DNA from: Halopseudomonas xiamenensis
GTDB taxonomy: Bacteria; Pseudomonadota; Gammaproteobacteria; Pseudomonadales; Pseudomonadaceae
DNA: 49,782 nucleotides
Assembly (NCBI RefSeq): GCF_014219065.1
Contig: NZ_JACLGO010000032.1
Coordinates: 1-49,782 of the forward strand
Direction: 5' to 3'
Below, in pieces: positions 44,025-49,782 of this stretch. Each line of letters opens with the position of its first letter. Positions within the stretch are counted from its first letter, which is position 1. The notes under the pieces are model-generated. The model was not told where the DNA came from. It was given only the letters and a program-made list of their open reading frames with translations, and made no database searches. The position numbers were made by a program, and so were the translations under genes.

Positions 44025-44095
44025 ACCGCCTTCTACGGAACCGTACGCACGGTGGTGTGAGAGGACGGCGGGTGTGAACCCGCCTCCTACTCGAT
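43297..44095 (+). mobile_element. Group II intron remnant (3' part with domains V-VI)
   Basis: The left edge (about 43297) enters an intron-encoded reverse transcriptase in mid-gene. The right edge carries a domain V-like stem (about 44023-44060, AACCGCC...GGTGGTGT pairing around GAACCGTACG) and a domain VI stem (GGCGGGT/ACCCGCC) with a CCTACTCGAT end typical of intron 3' termini. The 5' intron half and the 5' exon are missing. So this is a fossil, not a mobile intron. Confidence 0.82.
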
Positions 44096-44300
44096 TCTAG
44101 GCCTCAGTGACTGTTTTGGTCACAGCTTCTCGGCTCCTTTCTGATTTCACCATAAATGACGTAGCCATCGGACATTGCTGTCCAGCACCTGATGGCATTG
44201 CTGTGCGGCAGATTTATCATTGTCGCGGGTTTTCCAAGATGCTTCCTCATGTTCAGGCGTGTTTTTGGGCTTTTTCACAAATTAGACGAAACATCGTCAG
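44096..44300. other. Unassigned segment between intron end and insertion sequence
   Basis: About 200 bases. A GTGAC/GTCAC stem lies at 44107-44123 just behind the intron end. A minus-strand frame (GTG at 44278 to 44149, 43 codons) has no ribosome site and no family resemblance. It does not resemble the missing 5' part of fic, so the intron did not simply split that gene. Confidence 0.5.
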
Positions 44301-45109
44301 GGCTTGTTTCGGTAACATTTCTCCCTACCTGTTGGAGGAATGTATGAAAAAAAGAGAAACTGGCGCCGGCGGATTTTTTCTGCCAGATTTTCTTTCCATC
44401 AGCGAAGGTCTCCATTGGTGTCCGTCCGCAGCACATTTTCCCCTGATGGGTTCGCCCATGATTGTAGTGGACGAGCCATTCGTCAAGATCGGCCTGAAGC
44501 GCCTCCATGCTCTGATAGATCTTCTTGCGGAAAGTGACTTGATAGAACTCCTGCAAAATGGTCTTATGGAAGCGCTCGCAGATCCCGTTGGTCTGGGGTG
44601 AGGCTGCCTTCGTACGGGTGTGTTCAATATCGTTCATGGCCAGATAAAGCGGGCAATCATGTTGCTCCACCTTGCCGCAATATTCCGTGCCTCGGTCAGT
44701 AAGGATTCGGAGCATTCCCACCTTTTCGTCGGCAAAGAACGGCAGTACCTGATCATTCAGCAGATCAGCAGCGGTAATCGGCGTCTTGGTGCTGTACAGC
44801 TTGGCGAATGCCACCTTGCTGTAGGTATCCACGAAGGTCTGCTGATATATCCGTCCAACACCTTTCATGGTGCCGACATAGAACGTGTCCTGAGAGCCCA
44901 GATAGCCTGGATGAGTCGTTTCGATCTCGCCGCAGGCGATATCGTCATCCCGCTTCTTCTCCAAAGCGACGACTTGCGCTTCCGTCAGCACCGCACCTGT
45001 TTCGGCAACATGTTTTTCCAGTGCACGAAGCCGCTGCTTGACGTTAGCCAGTTCGTTGCGTAGCCAGATCGAGCGCACGCCAGACGGGCTGACAAAGGTA
45101 CCGCGCTTG
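44275..45109 (-). pseudogene. IS481-type transposase, C-terminal catalytic piece
   Basis: This piece contains the DDE integrase core: HPGYLGSQDTFYVGTMKG (first Asp region), DRGTEYCG with the second Asp, and SPQTNGICERFHKTILQEFY with the Glu. The frame opens at the IS3 junction. At the 3' side it runs past the insertion sequence end (44305) and stops 30 bases into flanking DNA. A one-base change in the TTTTTTT run near 44344-44350 may have shifted the natural stop, because another frame ends inside the element (TAG near 44327). Confidence 0.82.
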
Positions 45110-45136
45110 TGTAATGACCCAGCGGAATTTGCACAC

Positions 45137-45964
45137 TCAAGCCGCTAATTGTTGGTAAATCGTACTGGGTGTTTTCATCCCCAGTGCCTGATGAGGGCGC
45201 TGCTCGTTGTAGTACTTGAACCACGCCCTCAAGGTTTGCCTGGCTTCATCCAGTGTCTGGAAGTTATGAAGCCAGAGACACTGCTCTTTCACAGTTCGGA
45301 TCAATCGCTCAACCATCCCGTTCTGCTGCGGGGTGTGGGGACGGATGAACTCCTGTTTCAGACCGTATTGGTACACCGTCCGAGTGTAATGCCGAGAGGT
45401 AAATACCAGACCGTTGTCACTACGCAGCGTGATCGGATCCTGAGCCCTGCCCAGCGTGCCGTACCGGGTAATGAGCGCCTCCTCCAGTGCTGCTTCAGCT
45501 GCCTTGGCGTTGCCGCTGGGGCTCAACCGCCAGCCAAGTGCCTCTCGGGTATGGCAGTCCATAACGATGGTCAGGGCGCACCAGCGGTGAACCGGACCAC
45601 ACCAGACACGTGCAATGTCTGTTGCCCAGCGCTCATTCGGGCGTGAGGCCACCGAAGGTAATGCCTGCACCCGGGGGCGGGCTCCACTGCGGCGCTTGCG
45701 CACCTGCCAGCCCTTGATCTGGAACAGGCGCTGGATGGTGTTCTTGTTCTCACCCAACAGCCAGGCAACGGTACGGTAGCCAGCATACGGCAGATCGGTG
45801 ATCACCCGCTTTACCCGCGCCGCCAAGTGCTCATTGACCCTGGGTTTGGCTTTGGTAGGCCGATAGTAATAACTGCGGCGGGACACACCGGCCCAGCGGC
45901 AGGCCTGCACCACCGTCACGACATCGCCTTGGGTAGCCATCTCGGCCATGACCTGATCGATCAA
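45137..45964 (-). CDS. IS3-family transposase OrfB
   Basis: A 275-residue catalytic part with HTH_21 near the N-terminus (ACRWAGVSRRSYYYRP) and the rve integrase core. Catalytic residues are D in ERWATDIARVW, D in ITLRSDNGLVF and E in PQQNGMVERLIRTVKEQ, with the C-terminal YNEQRPHQALGMKTPSTIY. The frame is -1 relative to orfA; separate initiation at TTG (45964), overlapping the orfA TGA, is possible. Nothing is missing. Confidence 0.93.
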   Translation of the reverse strand: MIDQVMAEMATQGDVVTVVQACRWAGVSRRSYYYRPTKAKPRVNEHLAARVKRVITDLPYAGYRTVAWLLGENKNTIQRLFQIKGWQVRKRRSGARPRVQALPSVASRPNERWATDIARVWCGPVHRWCALTIVMDCHTREALGWRLSPSGNAKAAEAALEEALITRYGTLGRAQDPITLRSDNGLVFTSRHYTRTVYQYGLKQEFIRPHTPQQNGMVERLIRTVKEQCLWLHNFQTLDEARQTLRAWFKYYNEQRPHQALGMKTPSTIYQQLAA

Positions 45965-46269
45965 TCGTCGGTCGAGTCGAGATGGCGCTGCAACTTTTTT
46001 CGGAACTTGAGCTCCAGCATGGCCTCGCCATAGGCTTTCCGGAGTTCGCGCAGCTGGGTTTCATACTGCTCGGCGATATCCTTGGGATTGGCCTTAAGGG
46101 CGTTTTCCATTCCGGCTTCCGCATCGTCCATCCACTTCTCGATCTCCTGCTGGGTGAGATCGTAGTGGCGCGCAGCCTCGGGCACTGTAGTCTGCCCTCG
46201 GTAGATCTGCTTGATCAGCTCCGCTTTGCGTTTGGCTGTCCAGCGCTTGATGTCGGGTTCTTGCGTCAT
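45961..46269 (-). CDS. IS3-family transposase OrfA
   Basis: A 102-residue DNA-binding subunit. The helix-turn-helix is in KAELIKQIYRGQTTVPEAARHYDLTQQEIEKWMDDAEAG, followed by a leucine-zipper-like region (YETQLRELRKAYGEAMLELKFRKKL). Near the end, A AAA AAG (46000-45994) is in the correct phase for -1 frameshifting into orfB, which is open across that point. The result would be an OrfAB fusion transposase. Confidence 0.92.
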   Translation of the reverse strand: MTQEPDIKRWTAKRKAELIKQIYRGQTTVPEAARHYDLTQQEIEKWMDDAEAGMENALKANPKDIAEQYETQLRELRKAYGEAMLELKFRKKLQRHLDSTDD

Positions 46270-46332
46270 GCTTCACTCCAATTTCTGAAGCGACTTTAGC
46301 ATGTGCAGGTTTTCACTGGGTCATTACACTTG

Positions 46333-46619
46333 CGCAGCTCATTACTGACGCGAACCTGGCCATGAGCAGGCTGTTCGACGGCGTACGCCAACACGGCCTG
46401 CTCAATGACTTCATCCACGCGGTTCTTGATATTGGGACGTTTGCGATCCTTCTGCAGCAGCGCTTCTACGCTGCCACTGGCCTTGGCTTCTTGGTAGCGA
46501 TAGAAGGTGTCACGCGAGACGCCAATCATCTTGCAGGCCTGTGACACATTGCCTAATTCCTCGCCGAGGTTCAGCAGGCCCCGCTTGTGTTTGACTGTCG
46601 ATTGATTTACAACATTCAT
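46333..46619 (-). pseudogene. IS481-type transposase, N-terminal piece
   Basis: About 96 residues with an N-terminal helix-turn-helix (LGEELGNVSQACKMIGVSRDTFYRYQEAK) followed by the conserved EQPAHGQVRVSNELRK. It is cut by the IS3-family insertion at the CTTG target. The rest of the gene resumes in the same frame at 45109, where K-R-G-T-F-V-S-P-S-G-V-R follows when one copy of CTTG is removed. AGGAG lies upstream of the ATG. Confidence 0.87.
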
Positions 46620-46783
46620 GCGGGGTTACTCCTATGAGTGAGATGATTGGTCGCCAACCATCAAACTCGGTAACCCCGTCCTTTTCAAGACGAGTGTCAG
46701 ATCAGATCGAAACTTCTACAAATTAGCATAAGTAGGAGTAGCCGCATGCCCGTTTTGTTACAAGTGACAGCCCGAAACAGGCT

Positions 46784-47710
46784 TCACCTTATTTTGGCGT
46801 AGATCTTTGCATGAGGGCCGTTGAGCTGTGCTTCCCAAGCTTTGGGCGCCTCAGTGAATGCGAACTCCGAATAGTCTACGGTAATATTTTCTGCTGTTGT
46901 GATATCCAGGAGCCGTTCCCAGATCTTGCGACGATCCGCCGGAGGGCGCTGACCGGTGCCGATGCATGAAAGCGTTCTGAACAAGAGATCGGCGATGTCC
47001 AGGTTGAGTTGCCGTCCCGCACCGGTACCGATGGTCACGATGCGGGCGCCCCAACGGGTTGCCTTCAATGCATTCAGCATGGGCTGACCACACACCAGAT
47101 CAAGCACTATGTCGTAACCTTCGCCCGCTTCGGCCTTGAGTGCCTCCACATCAGTTTCATCGCCCTTGAGGCATACCGTCGCGTCGGTAATTCCGCGCTC
47201 TTTCAAACGTGCCAGAGCGGCTTCACTTCTGCCTGCCGCAACGACCTTGCCCGCTCCCAGATAACGGGCAAGCTGCAGGGCGATCTGCCCGAGCGTGCCG
47301 GTGCCGCCGAGGATCAATACGGTCTCACCGGGCTGAATCTTTGCGGTTTCCAGCGGGATCAGAGCGCCGGTTGCGGCAATGCCCATGGTGATGGCGGTAC
47401 GGTCATCGATATGATCCGGCACATCCCAGACTTCTTCGGCAGGGACCAGTGTGCGTTCGGCCCAAGCGCCAAAAGGCAGTACAGAACGTTCGCCGAAATA
47501 CACTCGCTTGCCTTCCGCCGTGCGACCGACGCCCTCGCCCCGGATGACGCAGGGATAGGCTACGCCCAGTCGATACGCGCCGAGCACGTCCCAGCCGCCG
47601 AGGCCTGCAGTATCAACATCGATCAGTATCGCGCCGTCCTGGGCTTCCGGTTCCTTGAAGTCCTGCATGACGGGGAGGGCGCCGCGTTCGGTAATGACAG
47701 CTGCTTTCAT
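46784..47710 (-). CDS. Zinc-type alcohol dehydrogenase/quinone oxidoreductase-like protein (MDR family)
   Basis: A 308-residue NAD(P)H-dependent oxidoreductase of the medium-chain superfamily. The N-terminal GroES-like part is MKAAVITERGALPVMQDF...GGWDVLGAYRLGVAYPCVIRGEGVG. The Rossmann motif is ILGGTGTLGQIALQLARYLG, with IGTGAGRQL after it. Structural and catalytic zinc Cys clusters are missing, so it is a quinone-oxidoreductase-like member. AGGAG lies 9 bases upstream of the ATG. The stop codon lies next to the IS481 target duplication, so the insertion just spared the gene. It is divergent from the ydeP-like gene. Confidence 0.88.
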   Translation of the reverse strand: MKAAVITERGALPVMQDFKEPEAQDGAILIDVDTAGLGGWDVLGAYRLGVAYPCVIRGEGVGRTAEGKRVYFGERSVLPFGAWAERTLVPAEEVWDVPDHIDDRTAITMGIAATGALIPLETAKIQPGETVLILGGTGTLGQIALQLARYLGAGKVVAAGRSEAALARLKERGITDATVCLKGDETDVEALKAEAGEGYDIVLDLVCGQPMLNALKATRWGARIVTIGTGAGRQLNLDIADLLFRTLSCIGTGQRPPADRRKIWERLLDITTAENITVDYSEFAFTEAPKAWEAQLNGPHAKIYAKIR

Positions 47711-47871
47711 TGTTATCTCCTATTGCCGACAAACAAATGCGCGAGAGGGAAGCTCCGGCTGATGTCTGGCATGTTTGTGCGCTGTAGTGGGATATGATTC
47801 TGTAGTAAGATTTATATTCTGTCAAAAGAACGGGTGTGGCGAATGAAGCACCCGCACTTGGTGAATATCAG
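47711..47871. promoter_or_regulatory. Divergent promoter region of MDR and ydeP-like genes
   Basis: AT-rich sequence around 47785-47822 (GATATGATTCTGTAGTAAGATTTATATTCTG, written in part) is the likely promoter zone for both genes. No operator could be identified with confidence. Confidence 0.4.
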
Positions 47872-49575
47872 ATGAGTTGGTTACAAAACCGCAAAACGCA
47901 GTTCAAAATCTACAAGGGTCCTGCAGCTGGCTGGGGTGCGTTGCTGAGCGTTACCCATGCGTGGCTGAACAGCGAACAGCCCATCAAGAACATCAAAGCG
48001 TTGCTCAGAACCAATCAACAGGGAGGTTTTGATTGCCCCGGTTGCGCCTGGGGTGATTCACCGGAATCCGGCGCGGTCAAATTCTGTGAAAATGGTGCCA
48101 AGGCGGTCAATTGGGAAGCGACCAGCCGCCAAGTGGATGCCACGTTTTTTGCCCGGCATAGCGTCACCCAGTTGCGTGAGCAAAGTGACTACTGGCTTGA
48201 ATATCAGGGGCGCTTGACGGAGCCGGTGCGCTACGACGCAGCGACCGATCGGTATCTTCCGATCAGTTGGAATGCTGCCTTTGCGTTGATTGCCGAGCAC
48301 CTCAATCATCTGGAATCTCCGGATCAGGCTGAATTTTATACGTCGGGTCGTGCCAGCAACGAGGCGGCTTTTCTCTATCAGTTGTTCGCCCGTGCCTACG
48401 GTACCAATAATTTCCCCGATTGCTCGAACATGTGCCACGAGCCGAGCGGTGTAGCGCTGAACGGGAGTCTGGGAACGGGCAAGGGCACGGTGACCTTCGA
48501 AGACTTCGAGCACGCCGATGCCATATTCGTTCTGGGGCAGAATCCTGGCACGAACCACCCGCGCATGCTTGAGCCGCTGCGGGATGCTGTCAGGCGCGGC
48601 GCGCAGGTGGTGTGTTTCAATCCATTGAAGGAGCGTGGGCTGGAGCGATTTCAGCATCCGCAGAAAATGACGGAAATGCTCACCAACCGATCGAAACCTA
48701 TGCATACGGATTTCTTTCAACCGGCGCTGGGTGGAGATATGGCCATTCTCCGGGGCATGGCAAAATACCTTTTGGCATGGGAAAGAGATGCGCAACGCCG
48801 CGGGGTTTCCGGCGTACTGGACGATGACTTCATTCTTCTGCAGACCGATGGATTTGCCGCCTATCTTGAGGTACTGGACGCCACCGATTGGGCGCATATC
48901 GTCGAGCAATCAGGCCTGAGTCTGGGTCAGATCGAGAGGGCCGCCAAGCTCTATTGCGAGGCCTCCAACGTCATCTTCTGCTGGGCGATGGGCATCACCC
49001 AACATCATCACGGTGTGGCGACTATTCAGGAAATAGTAAACCTGCAGTTATTGCGCGGGAACGTCGGCCGCCCGGGTGCTGGCCTCTGCCCTGTGCGCGG
49101 GCACAGCAACGTCCAGGGTGACCGCACCATGGGCATCAACGAAAGGCCGCCGCAGGACTTCCTCGACCGGTTGGCAGAGAGCTTTAGTTTCGAGCCGCCA
49201 CGCCGCAATGGCCACAACACCGTTGAAGCCATCCACGCCATGCTCAAAGGCGAAGCCCGTGTGTTTGTAGCTCTGGGGGGTAACTTTGCGCAAGCCACGC
49301 CCGATAGCACGTTGACTCATCAGGCACTGAGCAACTGTGCACTGACGGTGCAGATCAGCACCAAGCTCAATCGCAGCCATCTGATGGTGGGCAGGGATGC
49401 CCTGATTCTGCCATGTCTTGGCAGAACGGATATCGACCAGCAGGCAACAGGCGCTCAATGCGTCACCGTTGAGGATTCCTTCAGCATGGTGCACGCATCG
49501 TTTGGGCAACTAGAGCCTCTGTCAAAGCAGATGCGCTCGGAATGTAGTGGTTTAATGAAACCGGACACCAACTAG
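47872..49575 (+). pseudogene. FdhF/YdeP-family molybdopterin oxidoreductase, 3'-truncated by an insertion sequence
   Basis: The frame encodes about 557 native residues of a family usually about 760 long. Hallmarks: GFDCPGCAWGD (cysteines about residue 54-57), FCENGAKAVNWE, EFYTSGRASNEAAFLYQLFAR, NFPDCSNMCHEPSG, GQNPGTNHPRMLEPL, GNVGRPGAGLCPVRGHSNVQGDRTMGI and GAQCVTVEDSFSMVHAS. At 49543 native sequence stops (after ...KQMRSE) and IS sequence supplies ten foreign codons and a stop. The lost third includes the C-terminal cofactor-binding domain, so the enzyme is presumably inactive. E. coli YdeP is linked to acid resistance. A GTG at 47836 is an alternative start. Confidence 0.85.
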
Positions 49576-49782
49576 GCGACAATACTCGCCATTGAGAGGT
49601 GTTCGATGACAAGAAAGCGACGTACTTTTACCCCTGAATTCAAGCAGGAAGCAGCCAGCCTGGTGCTGGACCAAGGCTACAGCATTACCCAAGCCAGCAC
49701 ATCCATGGGCGTGGTTGAAAGCGTCCTGCGCAAGTGGGTGAAACAGCTGGCCGAGGAGCGCCAGGGTGTCACCCCCAAAGGC
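49543..49782 (+). mobile_element. IS3-family insertion sequence, left end (continues past window)
   Basis: Begins TGTAGTGGTTTAATGAAACC inside the ydeP-like gene, carries the start of an orfA transposase gene, and runs off the window. Its terminal sequence and OrfA differ from those of the nested IS3 element at 45110-46328, so it is a separate element. Confidence 0.85.
49606..49782 (+). CDS. IS3-family transposase OrfA, N-terminal part (cut by window end)
   Basis: The first 59 residues, MTRKRRTFTPEFKQEAASLV then LDQGYSITQASTSMGVVESVLRKWVKQL, are the standard HTH_8/transposase_8 domain. GAGGTG precedes the ATG. The remaining orfA and orfB lie beyond the window. Confidence 0.92.
   Translation, partial: MTRKRRTFTPEFKQEAASLVLDQGYSITQASTSMGVVESVLRKWVKQLAEERQGVTPKG

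Larger units (their letters stand above)
45110..46328 (-). mobile_element. Complete IS3-family insertion sequence nested in the IS481 element
   Basis: Length 1219 bases. The ends read TGTAATGACCCAG...TGCACA inward from each side (left TGTAATGACCCAGCGGAATT, right TGTAATGACCCAGTGAAAAC). CTTG is duplicated at 45106-45109 and 46329-46332. Removing the element plus one CTTG restores the IS481 transposase frame exactly (E-L-R-K-R-G-T). Both transposase genes and the slippery site look intact, so it may still be active. Confidence 0.92.
44305..46779 (-). mobile_element. IS481-type insertion sequence, split by an IS3-family element
   Basis: Ends are TGTTTCGGTAACA (from 44305) and its partner ...GCCCGAAACA (to 46779), an 8-bp perfect core inverted repeat. 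GGCT is duplicated on both sides (44301-44304, 46780-46783). Without the nested element the length is about 1252 bases. It carries one transposase gene on the minus strand. A 9-bp stem, CGGGGTTAC (46621-46629)/GTAACCCCG (46670-46678), covers its ribosome site. It sits one base beyond the MDR oxidoreductase stop codon. Confidence 0.82.

Noticed and set aside
44147..44278. 43-residue minus-strand frame starting GTG
   Set aside because: No ribosome site, no family resemblance, and flanked by mobile-element ends.

Overview
The window reads as chromosome of a Gram-negative gammaproteobacterium of the Pseudomonas group, possibly the Halopseudomonas side. The evidence is high GC with strong third-position bias, a Pseudomonas-type 5S rRNA 3' end, the order sbp-cysT-cysW-cysA, recC-recB-recD, PfeA/FepA- and PchR-like iron genes, a MvaT-like small protein, and a spermidine route through carboxyspermidine. 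This is inference from gene content and sequence character; no database was searched.

Left part (1-20.1 kb): the tail of an rRNA operon (5S and terminator) and a REP-type palindrome pair are followed by the sulfate/thiosulfate ABC importer operon. Next come a small outer-membrane beta-barrel protein and the nspC-CASDH polyamine pair. A convergent lipoprotein then carries four VOC (glyoxalase-fold) modules in an A-B-A-B arrangement. After it stand a gamma-glutamylpolyamine-synthetase-like enzyme and the recCBD operon, whose genes are joined by ATGA overlaps.

Middle part (20.1-42.3 kb): a 65-residue protein resembling only the oligomerisation half of MvaT/H-NS; metE; a BCCT osmolyte carrier; an inverted-repeat intergenic element. 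Next is a coupled pair, a cNMP/CBS/DUF294 nucleotidyltransferase-like protein and a DEDDh exonuclease. A catecholate siderophore receptor is divergent from a PchR-like AraC regulator, with a Fur box between them. Then follow a class II aldolase, a metal or siderophore cassette (His-rich DUF2946-like protein, TonB receptor, PepSY membrane protein), an AEC permease, a PQQ sugar dehydrogenase lipoprotein, a YpfJ-type zinc peptidase, and a TauD dioxygenase divergent from an AraC regulator.

Right part (42.3-49.8 kb): a decay zone with four mobile elements in about 7 kb. A fic gene has lost its 5' end at the edge of a group II intron remnant. An IS481-type element has inserted one base from the end of an MDR oxidoreductase gene and is itself split by a complete IS3-family element with a canonical frameshift site. 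A ydeP-like molybdopterin oxidoreductase gene is cut off by another IS3-family element at the window edge. Target duplications and terminal repeats can be read directly for both inner insertion sequences.

No CRISPR array, tRNA gene, prophage module or obvious new multi-gene defence system was seen. The points most worth a second look are the four-module VOC lipoprotein, the H-NS-half protein, the fic gene cut inside its autoinhibitory motif, and the terminator-like hairpin at the start of cysT.
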